A stretch of 64,000 nucleotides of DNA from HNR sp040400085 (GTDB lineage Bacteria > Actinomycetota > Actinomycetes > Actinomycetales > Microbacteriaceae). This document shows positions 16,316 through 23,230 of this stretch, piece by piece (within the stretch, counting starts at the first letter, position 1; each line of letters begins with the position of its first letter). The stretch covers positions 62,001 to 126,000 of the forward strand of contig JBBAQX010000003.1 in NCBI GenBank assembly GCA_040400085.1, in the 5' to 3' direction. A program made the translations under genes and the position numbers. The notes under the pieces are model-generated. The model was not told the DNA's origin. It saw nothing but the letters and a program-made list of their open reading frames with translations, and made no database searches.

Positions 16316-18310
16316 TTAATCTGCTGACTTGATGTCTACAGTTGTGCCCTTTTCTACCTTCTCGCCTGAGGCAGGCAAGGTCTTGGTTACCTTTGCCATT
16401 GCCCAAACATCAATCCCCGCAAACTTCTCGGCCACGCTTGTCGTAGGAACGAAGCCTGCCTGGGTAAGAATAGCCATTGCCTCCCGGATGGTCTTGCCCG
16501 CAACATCCGGAATCGCGAAGAGTTCAGGACCTTTCGACACCTCAAGCCCGAGAGAGTCGCCTACGCGCAGGGTTTCAGGAACATTGGTGAGCGCGATCAC
16601 CTTTCCCTTTTCGACCTCGGTGCTGAACGACTCAAGGTCGAGAGAGGGGTCGTAGGTGAGACCTGCCGATTCGAGAACTTGGGATGCCTGGCTCGAGCTG
16701 AGCCCGTAGACGGACGGTGCGATCCCCGCAGATGTTATGAGGTTGATAACTGTCTGCTCGCTGAGCTGGGCAGGCACGCCCTGCCCGTCGGCCATGACGG
16801 CCGCGATGACGGTATTCGCAGGGATATCGGCGCTGAACTGCTGCTCAACAACAGAACCGAAAACAAAGTCGGCAGCCGCTATGGACTGGATCGCTTCGTC
16901 CTTTGTCATGCCAGTTAGGGGAGGGACATCAAGGATTCGTGGCCCCGTCGATTCGCAGAGCGTCACTTTCGTGTCGCGGGCTACACGGGTGCCGCCAGCC
17001 GGGGTCACTTCGGTGACCTGGCCAATGGGTGTTTCAAGGCTCGGGCACTGGGTTACCTGGGGGACGAGGCCCAGCTCGGTGATGGCAGCCTGCGCATCCT
17101 GAATCGAGTCGGACACGACATTCGGGACGGTTACGAGAGATCCGGGTCCTCCCCCAAACCACCAACCGCCAGTTGCCAGCCCTGCCGTGAGGAGGAGAAC
17201 GAGGGGAACAATGATTGCCCCGCGTCTTTTCCTTTTTCGTGCCGCATCTCCGAGGGCTTGGATGCTCCCGGAGCCAGCGACTCCGCCAGCGACTCCGCCA
17301 GCGACTCCGCCAGGAACGCTGCCTGGTTGCTGATAACCATGCGTATTGACGGAATGAGTGCCAGATATATCCTCGGGTGAGCTCGCTGAACTCGGGAGCA
17401 CAGTTGTCGCTGAGGTGGGCAGACCGCCCGGAGGCATGACTGACGTGTGTGCGAACGGAGTGCCGTTCATTAGTCCCGCCCGCACATGGCGTACCTCGTC
17501 GAGGAGTTCTTTGGCATTTGCCGGGCGATTATCAGGGTTTCGCTGCGTGGCCCAACGAACGAGTGAGTCAATCTCCGATGTGGCATAGGGCGAAACGAGG
17601 CTGGGTAGGGGAACATCATCGTTTGCATGCTGGTACGCGATCTGCATTGGCTGCTCGCCTGTAAACGGCTGAACTCCCGTGATCATCTCATAGAGAACTA
17701 TCCCGAAAGCATAAATATCGCTGCGTTCATCGGCAATGCCCTTCGTGACGAGTTCAGGAGCAAGATATGCAATGGTTCCGAGGAGTGCTTGCCCCGTTGT
17801 CGTGTTTGCGCTCGCTGCCCGAGCAAGCCCAAAATCACCAAGTTTTATGCGTCCGTCGTCAGCGAGGAAAATGTTTTCCGGCTTCATGTCACGATGGACG
17901 ATGTGCTCGTGATGTGCCGCTGCCAAACCGCTGAGAACGGCCTCGCTAATTTCCAGGGTTTGCTCGGTGGTAAGCGACCCCTCCGTTTTGAGTAGATCTC
18001 GCAGGGTGATGCCCGGGAGGTATTCCATGACGAGGTAGGCGATTTCGGAGTCTTGGCCCTGGTCGTAGACGTTGACAACATTGGGATGCGAGAGCCGCGC
18101 GGCGGAACGCGCCTCCTGATCGAATCTTTTCTTGAACGCGTTGTCGTCAGCGAGGTGGCCGTGCATGACCTTAATTGCGACCCTGCGCTCGAGACGCCGA
18201 TCTGTCGCAACATAGACGGTAGCCATGCCGCCGCGCGCGATGCGGGAGCGCACCACGTATCGGTCATCGAGGACTCGACCGATGAGAGGGTCAGTGCTGG
18301 CAGAGGTCAC
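16316..18310 (-). CDS. pknL: PASTA-domain Ser/Thr protein kinase, PknL/PknB-like
   Basis: A 664-residue membrane kinase. The N-terminal kinase domain has GRVLDDRYVV, the ATP lysine in VAIKVMHG, the catalytic HRDMKPEN and DFGLA. A single membrane segment (IIVPLVLLLTAGLATGGWW) precedes four extracellular PASTA repeats, beginning near VTVPNV, ILDVPP, APSVYG and FAIPDV. PASTA kinases sense peptidoglycan fragments and control growth and division. A 12-bp tandem repeat encodes GGVA copies before the membrane. The GTG at 18310 is chosen because TAAACT ends 6 bases upstream. It diverges from a small HTH protein like Rv2175c, a PknL substrate in mycobacteria. Confidence 0.92.
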   Translation of the reverse strand: MTSASTDPLIGRVLDDRYVVRSRIARGGMATVYVATDRRLERRVAIKVMHGHLADDNAFKKRFDQEARSAARLSHPNVVNVYDQGQDSEIAYLVMEYLPGITLRDLLKTEGSLTTEQTLEISEAVLSGLAAAHHEHIVHRDMKPENIFLADDGRIKLGDFGLARAASANTTTGQALLGTIAYLAPELVTKGIADERSDIYAFGIVLYEMITGVQPFTGEQPMQIAYQHANDDVPLPSLVSPYATSEIDSLVRWATQRNPDNRPANAKELLDEVRHVRAGLMNGTPFAHTSVMPPGGLPTSATTVLPSSASSPEDISGTHSVNTHGYQQPGSVPGGVAGGVAGGVAGSGSIQALGDAARKRKRRGAIIVPLVLLLTAGLATGGWWFGGGPGSLVTVPNVVSDSIQDAQAAITELGLVPQVTQCPSLETPIGQVTEVTPAGGTRVARDTKVTLCESTGPRILDVPPLTGMTKDEAIQSIAAADFVFGSVVEQQFSADIPANTVIAAVMADGQGVPAQLSEQTVINLITSAGIAPSVYGLSSSQASQVLESAGLTYDPSLDLESFSTEVEKGKVIALTNVPETLRVGDSLGLEVSKGPELFAIPDVAGKTIREAMAILTQAGFVPTTSVAEKFAGIDVWAMAKVTKTLPASGEKVEKGTTVDIKSAD
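17276..17311. repeat. Three exact 12-bp tandem repeats inside pknL
   Basis: The unit AGCGACTCCGCC occurs three times in a row and encodes a Gly-Gly-Val-Ala repeat in the linker before the membrane segment. Its multiple-of-three length keeps the frame, so copy number can change without destroying the kinase. Confidence 0.85.
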
Positions 18311-18316
18311 CAAGAA

Positions 18317-18322
18317 AGTTTA
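18317..18322 (-). promoter_or_regulatory. Predicted -10 box for leaderless pknL
   Basis: TAAACT on the minus strand ends 6 bases before the GTG at 18310, with no Shine-Dalgarno site in between. Confidence 0.35.
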
Positions 18323-18472
18323 TGTAGAAAAGCCCGGTGAAGGCGTCTAGCTCCCCGGTGCGCCACCTAAATCATACGAATTGAGGATAACAATGCGGTT
18401 ACGGCCACAAAAACTCTTAAAATTTGTGGGGCCGTCTTGGACTCAGCCCTGAACCATGGCAGTCTATTAGCT

Positions 18473-18817
18473 GTGACACATACGACACAAGAAACCGATT
18501 ATTATACGATTCCTGAGCTCGTCGACATGTTTGGAGTCGGGCCGGGACATGTTCGCCGCATGATCGAGCAGCGCGAACTCGCAGCAATTCGAGTTCAGGG
18601 AGTACTTAAAGTCCCTACCAGCTTCATCCTGAATGATGAGCCCCTCTCCTTTCTTCGAGGGACCCTTGTCGTGTTGGGTGATGCTGGATTTTCAAACGAT
18701 GAGGCCGTGAATTGGCTGCTCAGCGAGAATGAAATCCTCGGCACCACCCCGATCGATGCTCTCCGCAACGGACGCAAGGCAGAGGTGCGTCGCGTTGCAT
18801 TAGCGCTTGCCTTCTAA
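18473..18817 (+). CDS. Small HTH protein, Rv2175c-like
   Basis: A 114-residue protein with an N-terminal winged helix of the excisionase/MerR type (YYTIPELVDMFGVGPGHVRRMI, continuing with residues that vary in the family) and a helical C-terminal domain. Rv2175c of mycobacteria, its probable orthologue by content and position, binds DNA and is phosphorylated by PknL on an N-terminal Thr; the start here, THTTQET, offers several threonines. The GTG at 18473 is preferred over the open upstream frame. It diverges from pknL and converges on the polyprenyl synthase gene with a 4-base stop overlap. Confidence 0.85.
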   Translation: MTHTTQETDYYTIPELVDMFGVGPGHVRRMIEQRELAAIRVQGVLKVPTSFILNDEPLSFLRGTLVVLGDAGFSNDEAVNWLLSENEILGTTPIDALRNGRKAEVRRVALALAF

Positions 18818-19995
18818 AAAGCTCGGTTAGTCACCCTGTTTGCGAGGGCCCTCAGCTGCCTGGCGGTGACCGGGCCGATGGGGGCATCCAGCAAGGCCTG
18901 CTGGGCTCGTGAGACGTTCTCTGCGATCATTTTCTCAACCAGTTCCAGGGCACCAGTCTCTGTAATCGTGTTTTGCAGGAGCGTAATCTGGGTATTATCC
19001 AATTCCGGATCGCCAATGAGCTCGTCGAAAAGACGGCGCTGATTTCCGGGCAGCGCACGTCGGGCCAGGGCGATGAGGACCGTCTGCTTTCCCTCTCGTA
19101 GATCGTCTCCTGACGGTTTACCGGTCACCGTCGAATCCCCGAAGACACCGAGCACGTCGTCGCGCAGCTGGAACGCAATACCCAGTGGTAGGCCGAACTC
19201 ACTGAGCCCCGCCTCCTGCTCGGGTGTTGCCCCCGCCAGAGCCGCGCCGATAAGAAGAGGGGCTTCGACGCTATATTTCGCCGATTTGTAGGTTAACACA
19301 CGCGTGGAGCGTTCCAGCTGCTCCGTGTCGGAAGCGTTGCCCCAGATCTGCTCTTCAAGGACGTCCAGGTATTGGCCTACCCCGACCTCAGTGCGCATCC
19401 GGTTGAAGTGAGCGCGTGCGGCCCTTGCTGCTTTCTGATCCTTCAGCTCAAGCACGCCGTCGCTGAAGAGTTCGTCGCTCCAAAATTGCAAGAGGTCGCC
19501 GAGTAGGATGGCACTGGCTACCCCGAACTCAGCCGGATTACCACGCCACTCGCCGCTGGTATGGGCGTTTTCGAATCGTTTATGCGCTGCGGGTGTTCCC
19601 CTGCGGGTGTCCGAGTTGTCGATGACGTCGTCGTGAACCAGTGCCGCTGCGTGGAAGAGCTCGAGAGCACTAGCTACCTGTACGACGGCCGCGTGGTCTT
19701 GGCCGGCATCCGGAGGGATATCCGACCAGGCTGCCCCGACGGCATCCGCATTATTGACCGAATCGCTGTGGGATGCCCCGACAAAGGGATTTGCCTCGCG
19801 ATGCTCAATGATGCCCTGCCACGCCCAATAGGTAAAAAGAGCCCGGAATCTTTTCCCGCCCCTGAGAAAATCCCTCGAATATTCGAGAAGGGGTGTGGCA
19901 TCCGGGCCTATTTCGGACAGGATAGGTGAACGGTTGCTGATGAATTCATCAATACAACCCTGAAATTGGCTGAGAAGTCTGGTGCTGTGTGACAC
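18814..19995 (-). CDS. idsA: Polyprenyl diphosphate synthase, IdsA-like
   Basis: A 393-residue trans-prenyl transferase that elongates isoprenoid diphosphates from IPP, probably to geranylgeranyl diphosphate or a longer chain. The first Asp-rich motif DDVID is at residues 122-126 within LVHDDVIDNSDTRRGTPA, and the second region reads RDDVLGVFGD, followed by TGKPSGDDLREGK. GGKRFRA near residue 46 is the IPP-binding block. Product length cannot be fixed from the sequence. The GTG at 19995 has a TAGGCT box 6 bases upstream and no ribosome site. The product could feed quinones, carotenoids or the lipid carrier used by the nearby cell-wall genes. Confidence 0.92.
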   Translation of the reverse strand: MSHSTRLLSQFQGCIDEFISNRSPILSEIGPDATPLLEYSRDFLRGGKRFRALFTYWAWQGIIEHREANPFVGASHSDSVNNADAVGAAWSDIPPDAGQDHAAVVQVASALELFHAAALVHDDVIDNSDTRRGTPAAHKRFENAHTSGEWRGNPAEFGVASAILLGDLLQFWSDELFSDGVLELKDQKAARAARAHFNRMRTEVGVGQYLDVLEEQIWGNASDTEQLERSTRVLTYKSAKYSVEAPLLIGAALAGATPEQEAGLSEFGLPLGIAFQLRDDVLGVFGDSTVTGKPSGDDLREGKQTVLIALARRALPGNQRRLFDELIGDPELDNTQITLLQNTITETGALELVEKMIAENVSRAQQALLDAPIGPVTARQLRALANRVTNRAF

Positions 19996-20001
19996 GTGTC
20001 T

Positions 20002-20007
20002 AGCCTA
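20002..20007 (-). promoter_or_regulatory. Predicted -10 box for leaderless idsA
   Basis: TAGGCT on the minus strand ends 6 bases before the GTG at 19995. No Shine-Dalgarno sequence is seen. Confidence 0.35.
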
Positions 20008-20066
20008 GTGCGGCGCGCGGGATTAGAATGAACTAAACGTTGTACCGAAAAAATGTGAGGTGTGAG

Positions 20067-20465
20067 ATGGCACTATCCGAAAGGGAGCAGCGGCTTCTGG
20101 ATGAGATGGAACGTAATCTCTACAACAGTGAGTCGGATGTGGTTAGCCCGTCCAATGCTGCCAAGATGCGGCCAAGCTATCGCGCGCTTGTTGTGGGTGC
20201 GCTGCTAGCTATTGCTGGAATTGTTGTTTTGCTCGCTGGGGTGATGCTCTCCCAGGCCTGGCTCGGTGTGATCGGGTTTGTAGCCATGCTCGGAGGCGTG
20301 CTGTATGCCATTACCCCGCATAAGGCTTCCGGTAATCCTCAAAATGACGCGAAAGTTGGTGACTCGCGTGGTAAGCAAAAGTCAACGGCTGGCGCGGCGC
20401 CTAAGCAGTCTTTCTCCGATCGGATGTCCGATCGCTGGGAGAAGCGCCAGGACGGCGAACTCTAA
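20067..20465 (+). CDS. DUF3040 membrane protein
   Basis: A 132-residue protein of the actinobacterial DUF3040 family, which is commonly found just before mraZ. The N terminus LSEREQRLLDEMERNLY is the family signature. Two membrane segments follow (about residues 40-62 and 66-85), then a charged tail rich in Lys, Arg and Ser. Function is unknown; the position suggests a link to envelope growth or division. The ATG at 20067 follows GAGGTGTGAG. A strong intrinsic terminator lies 84 bases after its stop. Confidence 0.85.
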   Translation: MALSEREQRLLDEMERNLYNSESDVVSPSNAAKMRPSYRALVVGALLAIAGIVVLLAGVMLSQAWLGVIGFVAMLGGVLYAITPHKASGNPQNDAKVGDSRGKQKSTAGAAPKQSFSDRMSDRWEKRQDGEL

Positions 20466-20548
20466 AAACTACTGTGCTGGAAACGTTATTTATCTGCGTT
20501 CCAGATTTCCTTGGGTCTGAATTGTCCTGAGGTTGCGACACTTCTCAG

Positions 20549-20585
20549 GGGAGGGGTCGGCTTGATGCCGACCCCTCCCTTTTTT
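20549..20585 (+). terminator. Strong intrinsic terminator after the DUF3040 gene
   Basis: GGGAGGGGTCGG and CCGACCCCTCCC form a perfect 12-bp stem with a 7-base loop, followed by six T residues. Confidence 0.93.
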
Positions 20586-20595
20586 GTTGCCTTGT

Positions 20596-20688
20596 CGAGC
20601 CCGATCGTCACCTCTGGCCAGCCCGGCTGGTTCGCCGCGTATGACAGATATTCCGCGAAAAAGTGTCATCCGCGGCGAACGAGGCTCG
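20596..20688. ncRNA. Candidate structured RNA or complex dyad upstream of mraZ
   Basis: Three stems nest. P1 pairs CGAGCC (20596-20601) with GGCTCG (20683-20688). P2 pairs CCAGC (20618-20622) with GCTGG (20626-20630). P3 pairs 20631-20646 with 20664-20679 at 15 of 16 positions. This is a three-way junction plan. It lies between the upstream terminator and the MraZ boxes, in a region without a credible gene. Orientation and transcription cannot be decided from sequence; it could also be a DNA element. Confidence 0.4.
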
Positions 20689-20780
20689 TGAATTGATGTT
20701 TTTTCCTCCACTTTTGAAACCCAAGAAACAAGGGCCTCTCGTGGGGCTAAAAGGATGTTTTTGGGCAAATTCTGAGATTT

Positions 20781-20824
20781 GTGGTTGAAAGTGGAGTAAA
20801 GTGGGGCGAAGTGGCCTAATGGGG
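20781..20824 (+). promoter_or_regulatory. MraZ operator: four phased GTGG boxes
   Basis: GTGG begins exactly at 20781, 20791, 20801 and 20811, with GGGG at 20821. The 10-bp spacing places each box on one face of the helix. This is the known layout of MraZ binding sites (direct repeats of TGGGN type) and sits 45 bases before mraZ, so autoregulation of the dcw operon is expected. Confidence 0.88.
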
Positions 20825-20865
20825 TCGCCTAATCAGTGGCCAGTCTGATGAAGGGAGAGTGCAGC

Positions 20866-21297
20866 ATGTTCCTAGGAACGTTCTCTCCCAAGCTCGATGA
20901 CAAAGGCCGCGTCATCCTCCCGGCAAAGTTTCGCGACGAGCTGGAAGGCGGCGTCGTGATTACCAGAGGCCAGGAACGTTGCCTCTACGTGTTTAGCGCT
21001 CGCGAATTTGAGTCGATGCACGAGAAGATTCGTCAGGCCCCTGTGACCAGTAAGCAGGCACGGGATTACCTCCGCGTGTTCTTGTCGGGGGCTCACGCAG
21101 AGACTCCGGACAAACAGCACCGGGTAAACGTTCCTGCTGCGCTCCGAACCTATGCGGGACTCGATAAAGAGCTCATCGTGATCGGAGCAGGAAGTCGCGC
21201 AGAAATCTGGAACGCCGAATCCTGGCAGGCCTACCTAGAAACCCAAGAAGCAGAGTTCGCAGATATTGAAGAGGAGGTGATCCCCGGCTTGTTCTAG
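20866..21297 (+). CDS. mraZ: Transcriptional regulator MraZ
   Basis: A 143-residue protein of two AbrB-like halves, the normal MraZ size. The first half has FLGTFSPKLDDKGRVILPAKFR and the second, PDKQHRVNVPAALRTYAGL, repeats the DxxGR-type motif in altered form. MraZ forms a ring that represses the dcw promoter by binding repeated TGGGN boxes; four such boxes lie upstream. The ATG at 20866 follows AAGGGAG. It is the first gene of the cell division cluster. Confidence 0.97.
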   Translation: MFLGTFSPKLDDKGRVILPAKFRDELEGGVVITRGQERCLYVFSAREFESMHEKIRQAPVTSKQARDYLRVFLSGAHAETPDKQHRVNVPAALRTYAGLDKELIVIGAGSRAEIWNAESWQAYLETQEAEFADIEEEVIPGLF

Positions 21298-21401
21298 TGA
21301 GTACGTCCTCGCTTCAGACCCTCAGCCATCACCACTGACTCACCTTCCCCGGTGTCAGTTGGATGGACGGGGATCTGAGGCTAGGAAAGCTTGTAGCCGA
21401 G

Positions 21402-22370
21402 ATGCCTATGACCGCACATTCACATAAAGATATCCACATCCCCGTCTTGCTTGAGCGATGCATTGAGTTACTTGAGCCAGCAATTTCCAAGCCCGGGGCT
21501 GTCGTCGTCGATGCCACGCTCGGTATGGGCGGACACTCCAGCGAAATGTTGGCACGCTTCCCCGAGCTCAACCTGATTGGGCTGGACAGGGACACCGAGG
21601 CATTGCGTATTGCGGGGGAGCGTCTTGCTCCTTATGGAGAGCGCGTGCACCTCGTTCACACGGTCTACGACGGCATCGCCGAGGCTGTTCGTTCGTGTGG
21701 CTTTGAACGCGTCGACGGAATCTTGTTCGACCTCGGAGTCTCCTCATTGCAACTGGACGAGGCAGAGCGTGGGTTCGCCTATGCTCAGGATGCCCCCCTC
21801 GACATGAGAATGAACCAGGCCGAAGGCGTGCGCGCCGAGGAAATCCTTGCCACGTATAGTGAAGGTAATCTGAGGCGAATTTTTGAACGATACGGCGAGG
21901 AAAAGCTCTCCGGACGCTACGCGCGGGCGATTATCGCCGCCCGCCAGGTTGCCCCGATTACCCGCTCCACGGAACTCGTGCAGATACTGTCGGATGCCAC
22001 GCCGGCGGCAGTTCGTCAGCTGCGTCATCCGGCAAAGAAAGTTTTTCAGGCCCTGCGGATCGAGGTCAACCAGGAACTCGCAGTTCTGGACCGCGCGATT
22101 CCTGCCGCCATCGATTGCTTGGCTGTCGGAGGCCGACTTGTCGTGATGTCATATCACTCGCTGGAGGACAGGGCGGTTAAACACGATCTTGCTGCCCGTT
22201 CGAAGTCGACCGCTCCGGCGGATCTCCCCGTTGAACTCCCTGAACATCGCCCAGAGCTCAAACTGCTTACCAGAGGTGCCGAACAGGCTAGCGAGGCTGA
22301 GCGTCAGATAAACCCACGTTCGCAGTCGGTTCGTCTTCGTGCCGCTACGAGAATTCGAGACAAAGTATGA
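21402..22370 (+). CDS. rsmH: 16S rRNA (cytosine-N4)-methyltransferase
   Basis: About 322 residues. The SAM-dependent enzyme methylates C1402 of 16S rRNA. The family start HIPVLLERCIELL, the SAM loop VVDATLGMGGHSS, LIGLDRDTEAL and VDGILFDLGVSSLQLD are visible. The frame opens at an ATG at 21363; ATG 21402 or 21408 gives a start closer to the family norm, and neither has an ideal ribosome site. Its stop overlaps the next start as ATGA, so translation of the ftsL-like gene is coupled. Confidence 0.95.
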   Translation: MPMTAHSHKDIHIPVLLERCIELLEPAISKPGAVVVDATLGMGGHSSEMLARFPELNLIGLDRDTEALRIAGERLAPYGERVHLVHTVYDGIAEAVRSCGFERVDGILFDLGVSSLQLDEAERGFAYAQDAPLDMRMNQAEGVRAEEILATYSEGNLRRIFERYGEEKLSGRYARAIIAARQVAPITRSTELVQILSDATPAAVRQLRHPAKKVFQALRIEVNQELAVLDRAIPAAIDCLAVGGRLVVMSYHSLEDRAVKHDLAARSKSTAPADLPVELPEHRPELKLLTRGAEQASEAERQINPRSQSVRLRAATRIRDKV

Positions 22371-23113
22371 GTAACAACACTGCGCAGTTGGATACCCACG
22401 ACTTTTGGGCTTTTGACCCGGCGACTCCCCTCGAGTCACCGCGCCCTGATCGTCGTGGTCAGAACCCCCTTACCCTGGCACCAGCGCGCACACGGAAGGC
22501 GCGGTCAAGTGCCTTTTACGCGCTTGTGAGCCTCGCCACTCTCGGCATCATCCTGGGTGCCCAGCTTCTGCTGAGCATCGCTCAGGCAGATGGTGCCTAC
22601 AAAATATCGGACTTGCAGCTCCAAGAGACAAACCTGGGGCGTGAGGAGCGTTCTGTCACGCAGGACGTTGAAAAACTATCCTCCCCGCAGCACCTCTCGG
22701 AGAATGCTGCGTCGCTGGGCATGGTCGTGAACGCAAACCCTGCTTACCTGCGTCTGAGCGATTCCGTGATACTAGGAACTGTCGGTGCTGCTACAACCCA
22801 GCCCGATACCAACCGGGTTGCGAATTCGCTCCTCGACGGCGTTCCACTCGTCGGCGGTGGGGATGCAGCGGCAGCCGCCGCCGCGAGTGCAGCCGCTGAG
22901 CAAGCGGCTCGTGATGCCGCCGCCGCCACGGCGGCCCTGCCCGCAGAGGTTCCGACGGATTCGGTTTCGCCGCCCGCCAACAAGCCCGCGGTTCCGCCAG
23001 CCCCTGCCCCCGTTCCAGCACCAAACAATGGCGCGCCAGCCGTTTCCACCGCCCAGACACCGGATAAAGCCGTACCGTTGACGGGTAAGCTACCGTCGCC
23101 TGTTACCAGATAG
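22367..23113 (+). CDS. ftsL: FtsL-like divisome membrane protein with long Ala/Pro tail
   Basis: A 248-residue protein in the ftsL position. A short cytoplasmic region is followed by one membrane segment (FYALVSLATLGIILGAQLLL), a coiled-coil-like region (LQLQETNLGREERSVTQDVE) and the LGMV motif seen in actinobacterial FtsL-like proteins. The last 100 residues are a low-complexity Ala, then Pro-rich stretch, unusual for FtsL (normally 100-130 residues). It would recruit FtsI/FtsW with FtsQ. It overlaps rsmH by ATGA. Assignment rests on topology and position. Confidence 0.78.
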   Translation: MSNNTAQLDTHDFWAFDPATPLESPRPDRRGQNPLTLAPARTRKARSSAFYALVSLATLGIILGAQLLLSIAQADGAYKISDLQLQETNLGREERSVTQDVEKLSSPQHLSENAASLGMVVNANPAYLRLSDSVILGTVGAATTQPDTNRVANSLLDGVPLVGGGDAAAAAAASAAAEQAARDAAAATAALPAEVPTDSVSPPANKPAVPPAPAPVPAPNNGAPAVSTAQTPDKAVPLTGKLPSPVTR

Positions 23114-23173
23114 TCGCGCAATCGTTACCCCTCAACATCTCTCAAGAAAATTCATCAAGAATGTTTCTCGACA

Positions 23174-23201
23174 TTGCGTGATTGTCTACACCGAGTAAAT
23201 A
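23174..23201 (+). promoter_or_regulatory. Predicted promoter for ftsI
   Basis: TTGCGT (23174-23179) and TAAATA (23196-23201) are separated by 16 bases in the AT-rich 117-base gap before ftsI, the first real gap in the cluster after rsmH. Confidence 0.35.
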
Positions 23202-23230
23202 GATTCGAACACTAGAGGAAGCTTGATATC

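Larger units (their letters stand above)
20466..20865. other. 400-base intergenic region before mraZ
   Basis: It holds no convincing gene. In order it carries a strong terminator for the DUF3040 gene (20549-20585), a nested set of inverted repeats that could fold as a three-way junction (20596-20688), an AT-rich stretch likely to hold the mraZ promoter (about 20690-20780), and four MraZ boxes (20781-20820). Confidence 0.7.

Noticed and set aside
20490..20768. Short frames on both strands in the mraZ leader
   Set aside because: No ribosome site, no domain, and they cross the terminator and the inverted repeats; the region is better read as non-coding.
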